NCBI RefSeq assembly: GCF_003028415.1
Contig: NZ_PYSV01000020.1
Coordinates: 1-62,270 of the forward strand
DNA length: 62,270 bases
From: Deinococcus arcticus
Lineage (GTDB): Bacteria > Deinococcota > Deinococci > Deinococcales > Deinococcaceae
Direction: 5' to 3'
Position 1 is the first letter of the stretch. The number at the start of each line of letters is the position of its first letter. Below, in pieces: positions 52,817 through 60,560 of the stretch. The notes under the pieces were generated by a model that was not told the DNA's origin, ran no database searches, and worked only from the letters and a program-made list of their open reading frames with translations. The translations under genes were made by a program, and so were the position numbers.

Positions 52817-55046
52817 GGCGGGGGGTGGCCTCCGGGGCCGGGGTCAGGCGGGGGGCTTTCCAGCCCAACAGCCGCAGGGCGTTGGCGGTCACCAGCGCGG
52901 TGGCGCCCGTGTCGGCCAGAATCGCCATCCAGAGGTTTGTGTACCCCAGCAGGGTGGTGACCAGGAAGACAGCTTTCAGCCCCAGCGCGAAGGCGATGTT
53001 GACCTTGATGTTGCCCATGGTGGCCCGAGAGAGGTTCACGAGGTCCGCCACGCCGGACACCCGTTCATGCAGCAGCGCAGCGTCGGCGGTTTCCAGTGCC
53101 ACGTCGGTGCCGCCCCCCATGGCGATGCCCACGTCCGAGGCCGCCAGCGCCGGGGCGTCGTTGATGCCGTCTCCGACCATGGCCACGCCCCCCTGCGCTT
53201 TATACCCGGCGATCAGGCGCAGTTTGTCTTCGGGCAGCAGTTCGGCCTGGACGTTCAGGCCCAGGTCCTGGGCAATGGCCCGGCCCGTGCGGGCGTTGTC
53301 CCCCGTGAGCATCACGGTCTGCACCCCCAGGCGGCGCAGCTCGGCAATGGCGGCGCGGGCGTCTGGACGCGGCTCGTCGCGGATGGCCAGCACGCCGAGG
53401 GGCGCGGCCCCGTCGAGCAGGAGGACGGCGGTGCGGCCCTGCTCCTCGAGGCGGGTGACGGTGGCCGCGAGTTCGGCGCTCAGGGGCGCCAGCTCGGCCG
53501 CGTGACGGGGGGACATGACGCCCAGGGCCCGCCCTTCCACGGTGGCTGTCGCCCCCTTCCCTGGGAGGGCCTGCGCGTCCTGAGCGGCGGGAATGGTGAC
53601 CTTCTCCAGCTGGGCCGCCCCTGTGATGGCCTTGGCCAGCGGATGGCTGCTGCCCGACTCCACGGCGGCCGCCAGGCGCAGGACCTCGCCACGCTCTGCC
53701 CCCACGCCCACAATGTCGGTGACCCGGGGCTTCCCGGCGGTCAGGGTCCCGGTCTTGTCAAAGGCCACGGTCTTCACGCCGCCGATGGTCTCCAGTGCGC
53801 CCCCACCCTTGATCAGCAGGCCGCGCCGGGTGCCGGCGCTGATGGCACTTGTGATGGAGGCGGGCACGCTGAGGACCAGGGCGCAGGGGCACCCGATCAG
53901 GAGCAGGCTGATGCCCTTGTAGAGCCAGTCATGCCACACGCCACCCAGGAAAAGGGGCGGCACCAGCGCCACCAGGGCCGAGACCAGCACGACCCCAGGC
54001 GTGTAATACCGGCTGAAACGGTCGATGAACCGCGCAGTGGGGGCTTTGCTGCCTTCGGCCTCCTCGACCATGTGAATAATGCGCGCGATGGTGTTGTCAG
54101 CGGCGGCCCGGTCCACCCGGAGGGTCAGGGTGCCGTCGGTGTTGATGCTGCCTGCAAAGACCGTATCCCCCGGACCCTTGACCACTGGAACGCTTTCCCC
54201 AGTGACCGGACTGTCGTCGAGGCTGGAGGTGCCCGTCAGAATGCTGCCGTCGGCCGGAACGCGCGCGCCGGGGTTGACCTGAACCGTCTGGCCCACCTGC
54301 AACGAGTCGGCTGGCACCTCGCGGGGTTGACCGCCCTCCAGCAGCAGAGCAGTCTTGGGGGCCAGGGCGGCCAGCGCCTGAATGCCGGCGCGGGCGCGGC
54401 CGGCGGCCACGCCCTCTAACAGTTCGCCCACGGCGAAGAAGAACACCACCACCGCGCCCTCGGCCGCCTCGCCAATGGCCACGGCGCCGATGGCGGCCAG
54501 GCTGACGAGCATGTTGATGCTGAAGGGATCACCCAGGCGGGCGCTGGCGAGTGCTTTTTTCGCCAGCGGCCAGACGCCCAGCAGAGTGGCGGCGATGAAG
54601 GCCACGTCAGCGAGCGTCGGCGCCAGGAAACTGAGGAGCCACGCGACGCCCAGCAGCACCCCGGACGTGACGACCAGCTTGCCCTGACCCGTGCGGTACC
54701 AGGGCGTGCCGGCGGGCGCGACCTCGTGCGTGTGGCCGGCGTGATCGTCGGCGCCGTGGCCATGGCCCTGCGGACCGGCTGCGGCAGCTGATCCCATCAG
54801 AGATGGGGCGTAGCCCAGTGATTTGAGATTCTTTTCCAGGGTGGCCCGTGGGGTCTGCCCCTCGTCCAGATGCAGCGTCAGGGTCTGCTTGGAAAAACTG
54901 GTCTTGACGCCGTCTGTTCCGGGCAGCGTGGCCACCATACGCTCGACCGTCTGCACGCAGCTGGCGCAGTCCATGCCCTCGACAAAATAGGTCAGGGCGT
55001 CGGGGTCGGCACCTGAAGTGGGGGGCCGCGCAGGAGACTGGGTCAT
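52809..55046 (-). CDS. Zn/Cd/Pb-type P1B-ATPase with one HMA domain and His-rich linker
   Basis: This 745-residue ATPase has one N-terminal HMA domain (GMDCASCVQTVERMV), a His-rich linker (GHGHGADDHAGHTHEV), the membrane motif GCPCALVLSVPASITSAIS, the phosphorylation site AFDKTGTLTAGKP and GDGINDAPALAASDVGIAMG. CPCALVLS predicts Zn, Cd or Pb. It heads a nine-gene operon in which nearly every gene overlaps the next. An ArsR-type operator lies 14-29 bases before its ATG. Confidence 0.94.
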   Translation of the reverse strand: MTQSPARPPTSGADPDALTYFVEGMDCASCVQTVERMVATLPGTDGVKTSFSKQTLTLHLDEGQTPRATLEKNLKSLGYAPSLMGSAAAAGPQGHGHGADDHAGHTHEVAPAGTPWYRTGQGKLVVTSGVLLGVAWLLSFLAPTLADVAFIAATLLGVWPLAKKALASARLGDPFSINMLVSLAAIGAVAIGEAAEGAVVVFFFAVGELLEGVAAGRARAGIQALAALAPKTALLLEGGQPREVPADSLQVGQTVQVNPGARVPADGSILTGTSSLDDSPVTGESVPVVKGPGDTVFAGSINTDGTLTLRVDRAAADNTIARIIHMVEEAEGSKAPTARFIDRFSRYYTPGVVLVSALVALVPPLFLGGVWHDWLYKGISLLLIGCPCALVLSVPASITSAISAGTRRGLLIKGGGALETIGGVKTVAFDKTGTLTAGKPRVTDIVGVGAERGEVLRLAAAVESGSSHPLAKAITGAAQLEKVTIPAAQDAQALPGKGATATVEGRALGVMSPRHAAELAPLSAELAATVTRLEEQGRTAVLLLDGAAPLGVLAIRDEPRPDARAAIAELRRLGVQTVMLTGDNARTGRAIAQDLGLNVQAELLPEDKLRLIAGYKAQGGVAMVGDGINDAPALAASDVGIAMGGGTDVALETADAALLHERVSGVADLVNLSRATMGNIKVNIAFALGLKAVFLVTTLLGYTNLWMAILADTGATALVTANALRLLGWKAPRLTPAPEATPRHA

Positions 55047-55059
55047 GTGCCGACAATAC

Positions 55060-55075
55060 CTGAGTAGACATTCAG
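55060..55075. promoter_or_regulatory. ArsR/SmtB-type operator before the module B ATPase
   Basis: CTGAGTAGACATTCAG carries TGA-N8-TCA with flanking C/G, like SmtB/CzrA half-site pairs. It is 14 bases from the ATPase start, so binding would block transcription of the nine-gene operon. The CadC-like protein at 49855 is the likely ligand-responsive repressor. Confidence 0.6.
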
Positions 55076-55226
55076 ATGTAAAGGAGGATGAGGGGCCAGG
55101 GTCAGTTGCGGGAGCGGCACTTCATAGGAGCGCGCGCCCTCTGGACATAGGCTTTGGCCCAGAGTCATCCGTAGAGACGGACCCTGCCGCTCTGTGGCCG
55201 CGCTCCACCAGCGCCTCCTTAACCTC

Positions 55227-55256
55227 TTTACATATGAGCAGATGTTCATACATACT
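55227..55256 (+). promoter_or_regulatory. Promoter with embedded ArsR/SmtB-type operator for the czcO-like gene
   Basis: TATGAGCAGATGTTCATA (55233-55250) contains TGA-N8-TCA and near-complete dyad symmetry, the SmtB/CzrA-type pattern. It sits exactly between TTTACA (55227-55232) and CATACT (55251-55256), an 18-base spacer, so a bound repressor would cover the promoter of the flavoprotein gene at 55340. Confidence 0.7.
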
Positions 55257-55339
55257 GAGGGCATGGATGCTTTGGTCTTTTCTCTCCAGACGGCATGGGT
55301 CCAGCGGCTCTCAGCGCAGCGCGGCGCGCCGGAGGTCTG

Positions 55340-56395
55340 ATGTTGGATGTGGCGGTGATTGGTGGAGGCCAGGCCGGCTTGGCTGCGGGATACTTTCTGG
55401 GACGCAGCGGGCTGAACTTCCGCATCTTTGACGGGGGCCTGCGCCCCGGGGCCAGCTGGCGCGACCGCTACGACTCTCTTGTGCTGTTCACCCCAGCCAA
55501 ACGCAGCGGCTTGCCTGGGCTCCCGTTTCCGGGTGATCCGGCGCACTACCCCACCAAAGATGAGGTCGCGGCGTATCTGGAGGCGTACGCCCAGACCTTT
55601 GAGCTGCCCACCGAATACGGCGCGCCCGTGCGCCGGGTGCGCCAGGGACCTGACGGCTTTGAGCTCACCACGCCCCGCGGCGAGTGGGCCGCCCGGGCGG
55701 TGCTCGTGGCGACCGGGCCGTTTCAGACGCCGTTCGTACCAGCCTGGGCCCAACATGTGGCCCCGGAGGTTACGCAGCTGCACAGCAGTGCCTACCGCCG
55801 GCCTTCCGCCCTGCCCGCCGGCCGGGTGCTGGTGGTGGGCGCCGGGAACTCAGGAGCCCAGATCGCCGAGGAACTGACGCGCACCCATTCGGTCACGGTA
55901 GCCCAGGGTCGCCCACAACCGGTCCTGCCGCAACGGGTGGGGGGCCGGGACATCTTCGATGTGCTGGGGGCCCTGCGGCTGCTGGACGTGCCGGTGGGCT
56001 CACTGCTTGGCTGGCTGCTGCGGCGCCGTGATCCGGTGATTGGCACGGATCTGCGCCGCCTGAACCGCCGGGGCCAGCTGCAGCTGGCCCCCCGGGTGGT
56101 GAACGCGGATGGCCGCCGCCTGGTCTGTGTAGACGGGACCCGGCTGGAGGCCGAAACGGTGGTCTGGGCCACTGGTTTCCGGCCGGCCTATCCCTGGCTG
56201 GATCTGGAGGGGGTGCTGGATGACCGGGGCTGGCCTCTTCACCACGGCGGCGTCACGGGCATTCCGGGGCTCTCGTTTCTGGGCCTGCCCTGGCAGCGCA
56301 CAAGGGGCTCTGCACTGCTCGGCGGGGTGGGGCGGGACGCTCAGGTGCTGGTCGAGCGGGAGATGAGGCGCCTGAAGGGACAGGGACCGTCGTGA
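55340..56395 (+). CDS. CzcO/TrkA-like FAD/NAD(P)-dependent oxidoreductase
   Basis: This 351-residue flavoprotein starts at ATG 55340 (GGAGG at 55331). It has an FAD-binding GGGQAGLAAGYFLGRSG, the GASWRDRYDSLVLFTP block of Baeyer-Villiger-like monooxygenases, an NAD(P)-binding VVGAGNSGAQIAEEL and the terminal VVWATGFRPAYPWL. CzcO-type proteins were named from Co/Zn/Cd resistance clusters, but the reaction is unsettled. It is divergent from the ATPase operon and has its own ArsR-type operator, so it should be metal-induced. Confidence 0.87.
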   Translation: MLDVAVIGGGQAGLAAGYFLGRSGLNFRIFDGGLRPGASWRDRYDSLVLFTPAKRSGLPGLPFPGDPAHYPTKDEVAAYLEAYAQTFELPTEYGAPVRRVRQGPDGFELTTPRGEWAARAVLVATGPFQTPFVPAWAQHVAPEVTQLHSSAYRRPSALPAGRVLVVGAGNSGAQIAEELTRTHSVTVAQGRPQPVLPQRVGGRDIFDVLGALRLLDVPVGSLLGWLLRRRDPVIGTDLRRLNRRGQLQLAPRVVNADGRRLVCVDGTRLEAETVVWATGFRPAYPWLDLEGVLDDRGWPLHHGGVTGIPGLSFLGLPWQRTRGSALLGGVGRDAQVLVEREMRRLKGQGPS

Positions 56396-56618
56396 GCGGC
56401 CGGAGCCCCGGCGCCCAGGGAGGGCCCTTGGTGCTGGACGCCGACTCTCCTCCGAGTAGAGCTCAGGGCGTTCTGGGCGCTGTTCCTGCACTGCTTCTGC
56501 GAGCGGGCCACTTCACCCACACCGGCGGTCCCGGCACCTTGCAGAGGCGCCCCTTGGTCCTGAAGCCCGCCGTCACGCTGGCCCGTGCGCAGACGGCGGG
56601 CCTTTCCAGGGAGGGTCT

Positions 56619-57101
56619 ATGCACATCGAATTGACAACTGAGTTTCCTGCCCATGCCCCTGAAGTCTGGCGTCACGTGCAGACCAGCCGCCTGCTGCGGT
56701 ATGTCGCGGCGCCCCTGGTCACGTTCACGCCGCTGGAGCCGCCCACCTGGCCCGACGTCTGGCAAGGCGGCCAGTACCTCACCCGCATGACGCTCCTGGG
56801 CACCGTGCCCCTGGGACAGCAGGCCATTTCGGTCTCGCGGCGGGTGGTTAGTGACGTCCCTGGCCGCGAACACTACGAGCTGCTGGACGACGGGGCGGGC
56901 CAGCTCGCGCCGACGTGGCGCCACCAGATCACGGTGCAGGCGACGCCAGGGGACCGCACCCGGTATACCGACCGCGTGGAGGTGCGCGCGGGCCTCCTCA
57001 CGCCGGTTGTGGTCCTGTTCGCCGCGCTCTTCTACCGTCACCGGCAACGGCGCTGGCGGCATCTGGCCAGGCACAGGTTTCAGGCTTTGAAGGAGGCGTG
57101 A
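56619..57101 (+). CDS. SRPBCC/polyketide-cyclase-like protein
   Basis: This 160-residue protein begins IELTTEFPAHAPEVWRHVQT, the N-terminal strand-helix signature of START-like SRPBCC folds, and continues with strands typical of a helix-grip barrel. The C-terminal part is hydrophobic then basic (LLTPVVVLFAALFYRHRQRR), so it may associate with the membrane. Such proteins bind hydrophobic ligands. AGGGAGG precedes the ATG. No operon partner is evident. Confidence 0.7.
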   Translation: MHIELTTEFPAHAPEVWRHVQTSRLLRYVAAPLVTFTPLEPPTWPDVWQGGQYLTRMTLLGTVPLGQQAISVSRRVVSDVPGREHYELLDDGAGQLAPTWRHQITVQATPGDRTRYTDRVEVRAGLLTPVVVLFAALFYRHRQRRWRHLARHRFQALKEA

Positions 57102-57172
57102 GTGCCGCCTCGCAGCAGGTGAGCCGTGAGGTCAGGCCGCGGCACCTGGGCCGAGCCTGGACGCGGCCCGTC

Positions 57173-57784
57173 TTAAAACAGCCCCATCGGGTTGATGGGT
57201 GTTCCGCCGGCGTACACGCGGAAATCCAGATGTGGGCCGGTGCTGTTGCCGGTGTTGCCCACGCGGGCAATGACCTGACCTGCCGAGACCTGCTGGCCAC
57301 GGCGCACCAGGTTGGCGCTGTTGTGGCTGTACCGCGAGGTGAGGCCGTTGACGTGCTCCAGCACGACGGTCCATCCCCACCCATTTCGCGCGTCGTACAC
57401 GGAGCTTTTCACGGTGCCGGCCAGGGCCGCGCGGATGGGCGTTCCAGTGGGCGCCGCCAGGTCCAGGCCGCCGTGGCGGGCGTTGAATGGGGTCGTCAGG
57501 CGGCCCTGAAGGGGCAGCACTGCATTCACCCGGATGGAGCTGGCGCGAATGGTGACCCCAGAGGACGAGCGGGCCGGCCCAACCGGCAGAACCACGGTTT
57601 GACCGATCTGCAGGCGGTGGGCACTCAGGCCCGGGTTGGCCCGGACCAGAGCCGTGACGGTGGTGCCGTGACGGGCGGCGAGCCCAGTGAGCGTGTCGCC
57701 TGCCCTGACCTTGGTGGTCGCGGCGGCACCGAAGGACAACAGGGCAGCGGTCGCCAGGCCCACCACAAACATGTGAATCTGCAT
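57173..57784 (-). CDS. LysM-M23 family cell-wall peptidase-like protein
   Basis: This 203-residue exported protein has a signal peptide (FVVGLATAALLSFGAAA), one LysM domain (VRAGDTLTGLAARHGTTVTA, LQIGQTVVLP) and a C-terminal M23 domain. The zinc motif starts normally (RHGGLDLAAP), but the usual H-L-H near the end reads GPHLDFRV, with Asp in place of the second His. The enzyme could use Asp as ligand or be a non-catalytic regulator of amidases. The start is uncertain; ATG 57784 gives a normal signal. Confidence 0.8.
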   Translation of the reverse strand: MQIHMFVVGLATAALLSFGAAATTKVRAGDTLTGLAARHGTTVTALVRANPGLSAHRLQIGQTVVLPVGPARSSSGVTIRASSIRVNAVLPLQGRLTTPFNARHGGLDLAAPTGTPIRAALAGTVKSSVYDARNGWGWTVVLEHVNGLTSRYSHNSANLVRRGQQVSAGQVIARVGNTGNSTGPHLDFRVYAGGTPINPMGLF

Positions 57785-58045
57785 AAGACGGCGTGAATGT
57801 AACAGGACAGAACCGTCAGAGGATGAACCTCGCCTCATGGTCCACACACAGCTGAGTGGAGGACAGAATGAAGTGGAACGAGACGCCCGCGTTCCTGTTC
57901 ATGAACACTTATCCAGTCCTGATCCGACTCATCTGGAGGTCAGGAGCATGGGAGACGCTGACCGTCCAGGTTCCTGCCCTGCCGCAGCGTAATGACGTCC
58001 TGGCCCAACTGTCAGAGTCCATTCCTTCCCTCTCTGAGGTCTGTC

Positions 58046-59338
58046 ATGAACCGACTTGCCCGCGTCCTCCTGCTCACGCTGCTCCCTTCCACAGCGCTCG
58101 CTACCGATCTCCGCCTCTACCCCACCTTTACAGAAGTGCAGCAGCCCCTCACCTCACAGGCGCTGACCTTCCCATCTGCCCAGTGGCGCTGGATTCAGCC
58201 AGCCAGCTTCTCGGTTCTGGGGCCTTCAGGTGTGACGTTCTCGCTCTATCCTGAAGAACTCGAGTGGCTGCGGACCCAGGAGGGTCAGGCCGTGACCTGG
58301 CGGCCGGCGGGTCAACCTCCAGTCCCGGCCACCCTGGCGCGGGCCGATGACCTGCTCCTGAAGTTGAACACCGGTGAATTCGTCCATGCGCCGCGTAGCG
58401 AACTGGCCTTTCCCACGGCACCCCCCGTCCAGGGCGGCGTGACCTTTCGTCTCAGTGCGTCTGCCTCCAGTGGGGCGCGGCTCAGCTACCGCACGCAGGC
58501 CCTGTTCTGGACCCCGCGTTACGAACTGAATCTTAGTGGCGCCGCGGCGAATCTTTCGGCCCTGGCGCAGATCAACAACCTCAGTGATCAGGTGTTCACG
58601 GCTGGACAGGTTGACCTGTTCGGAGGGACGGTGCGTCAGGTGCAGGGAAATTCAGTGCCCACGCCAGTCAATGCACTGCCCTTTGCTGCCGGTAGCAACA
58701 CGGAAGCGGTCCGTGTTCTCCCAGGGGCAAGCACTGGGGGCGCAGGGCAGATCAGCCTTGTGGGCGAGGTGCGGGGCTTGCAGCGGTACGCCCTGCCAGG
58801 CGGCCTGACCATCGGACGGGGGGAGCAACGGACCCTGCCCTTCCTGAAGCCGCAGGTGAGTGGCTTCACGCGCTACGCGAGTGTGCAGTCCTACTTTGAC
58901 GCCCAGAACCGGTCAGGCCAGGTGGACCGGCACTACAAGTTCACCTCCTCGCTGTCACTGCCCGCTGGAGCGGTGGATGTGCGGGAGGGAGGCCTCCTGG
59001 TGGGTAGCGTGACTCTGCCCGCCGCGCAGGCCGGGAAGCCAGTGGACCTGAATCTCGGGGCAGATCCGGAATTGCGCTACGAGAAAGTCGTCAAGCGCCT
59101 GGGGCAGGAAAAGAATTCTGCCGGCCAGATTGTGAGCACAACGTCCCAAGTGACCTATACCTTTGTCAGTGGCAAAGCGACCGCGATGCGGGTGACGGTT
59201 CGGGAGCAGCTGTACGGACGCACTGTTGCCGTGGATGGCAACACGGCACAGAATGGGCAGGTGAGCCTGACCCGGCAGGTGGAGGTGCCAGCGCGAGGCA
59301 AGGCCACGCTGACGTTCAAGCTCAAGATTCTGAACTGA
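58046..59338 (+). CDS. Secreted DUF4139-like protein
   Basis: This 430-residue protein has a signal peptide (MNRLARVLLLTLLPSTALAT) and a long beta-rich body. Segments such as LSYRTQALFWTPRYELNLSG and LTRQVEVPARGKATLTFKLK resemble DUF4139 proteins, in which W-x-P-x-Y-x-L begins the conserved domain. ATG 58046 has GAGG upstream. The family is thought to act outside the cytoplasm, perhaps in envelope organisation; no catalytic residues are known. Confidence 0.65.
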   Translation: MNRLARVLLLTLLPSTALATDLRLYPTFTEVQQPLTSQALTFPSAQWRWIQPASFSVLGPSGVTFSLYPEELEWLRTQEGQAVTWRPAGQPPVPATLARADDLLLKLNTGEFVHAPRSELAFPTAPPVQGGVTFRLSASASSGARLSYRTQALFWTPRYELNLSGAAANLSALAQINNLSDQVFTAGQVDLFGGTVRQVQGNSVPTPVNALPFAAGSNTEAVRVLPGASTGGAGQISLVGEVRGLQRYALPGGLTIGRGEQRTLPFLKPQVSGFTRYASVQSYFDAQNRSGQVDRHYKFTSSLSLPAGAVDVREGGLLVGSVTLPAAQAGKPVDLNLGADPELRYEKVVKRLGQEKNSAGQIVSTTSQVTYTFVSGKATAMRVTVREQLYGRTVAVDGNTAQNGQVSLTRQVEVPARGKATLTFKLKILN

Positions 59339-59375
59339 GCGGCCACAGGTCCAGAAGACCACGCTGAGCCATAAC

Positions 59376-60560
59376 CTAAAACTTGACGAAGAAGGCAGTG
59401 AAGTACATCAGGGCGACACCGACCGTAAAGCCGCCCAGGGTGGACCAGCTCACCAGAGGCGCACCCAGGGCTGCTGTATTGCGCGCCACCAGGCGGCCCA
59501 CCTCCCACACCACCTGCACAATGGCGCCCACGCCCACGGCTAGGAAGATGGTCGCCAAAACCGGGTTGAACGCAAAGCCGCCCAGCCAGGTGCCCAGGAT
59601 GGCCGGTCCACCAGCGATCAGCGCCAGCAGGGCAAACTGGATCAGTTTTGGCTTCTGGCGCACGACCGGCGCCACGATCCCCACACCTTCGGTGATGTTG
59701 TGCAGGGTGAACCCCAGAATCAGGAAGGTGCCCAGCGCCGCTTCTCCCAGCGCAAAGGCTGCGCCAATGGCGAGGCCCTCCCCGAGGTTGTGCAGACCGA
59801 TCCCCGTGGCGATGCGGTACGAGAGCCCCAGGGGCGCCTCCTCAGGCCGGCGTTTGCCGCCCAGTGCCAGCAGCACCCCCAGGGTCAACAGAGCGATCAG
59901 CAGCACGGCCGGCGTCCCCTGCCAGAAGGCGGGCAGCGCCGCCGCGAATTCCTGGGCGTCCAGGTAAGTACCCACTGCGAGGTAGACCAGCAGGCCCACG
60001 GTCAGGGCCAGGATGAAGTTCATGGCACGCGCACTCAGGCGGCGCATCCAGGGAAACCAGAGCATCCCCAGCAGCACCGGGACCACGCCGACGTACAACC
60101 CCACCAGCCCGAAGCGCACGAACAGATCCCGCCCCGGCTGAGGGGTCAAAGTCGCCACTGGAATCTCCGCTTCGAACACGGTGCCCAGCGAGCTCAGCAG
60201 CGCCACCTTATGCGCCTCGCCCTCAACCCAGGGATAGGGAATCGTCAACGTCGCGGTGCCCAGGCGGGGAATGGCCCCAGCGGGCCTGGCGGTAAACGAC
60301 CAGAAGGCGTCGTCCACCATCACCTGCGGCAGGGTGACCGCCTGCGGACCGTCATTGACCACCTGCACCTGAATGACGCCGCGCTCAGGCAGGGTGACGC
60401 GGCCAATCTTGACCTGCTCGACAGGTGGACCCTGGAGGGCCTTCATGCCGCCGCCTGTGGCGACCAGATACGCGAGCACCGCCCCAAGCAGCAGCAAAGG
60501 AACAAGTGCCAGACCCCAGAGGCTGGCCCAGCGGCCCCGCGGCGCCGCTGGCGCACTCAC
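59376..60560 (-). CDS. ZIP-family metal transporter with N-terminal extracytoplasmic domain
   Basis: This 394-residue protein starts at GTG 60560, overlapping the oxidase stop by four bases (GTGA). After one helix and an extracytoplasmic beta-rich domain of about 130 residues (VKIGRVTLPERGVIQVQVV; VMVDDAFWSFTARP), eight helices follow with ZIP metal sites GIGLHNLGEGLAIG and FTLHNITEGVGIV. ZIP proteins import Zn, Fe or Mn. The extra outer domain is unusual and might receive metal from the coupled multicopper oxidase. Confidence 0.88.
   Translation of the reverse strand: MSAPAAPRGRWASLWGLALVPLLLLGAVLAYLVATGGGMKALQGPPVEQVKIGRVTLPERGVIQVQVVNDGPQAVTLPQVMVDDAFWSFTARPAGAIPRLGTATLTIPYPWVEGEAHKVALLSSLGTVFEAEIPVATLTPQPGRDLFVRFGLVGLYVGVVPVLLGMLWFPWMRRLSARAMNFILALTVGLLVYLAVGTYLDAQEFAAALPAFWQGTPAVLLIALLTLGVLLALGGKRRPEEAPLGLSYRIATGIGLHNLGEGLAIGAAFALGEAALGTFLILGFTLHNITEGVGIVAPVVRQKPKLIQFALLALIAGGPAILGTWLGGFAFNPVLATIFLAVGVGAIVQVVWEVGRLVARNTAALGAPLVSWSTLGGFTVGVALMYFTAFFVKF

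Noticed and set aside
52803..54419. Plus-strand frame of 538 codons opposite the module B ATPase
   Set aside because: Gly/Gln/Arg-rich antisense frame without motifs; the minus strand has all P-type ATPase signatures.
42134..55046. Copper-exporting CopA ATPase
   Set aside because: Both ATPases have CPCALVLS, the Zn/Cd/Pb type, rather than CPCALGLAT of Cu(I) ATPases; no Cu-type ATPase is present in the window.
57868..58254. Plus-strand frame of 132 codons overlapping the DUF4139-like gene
   Set aside because: It has no ribosome site or family signal, and most of it is out of frame with the signal peptide and conserved body of the gene at 58046.
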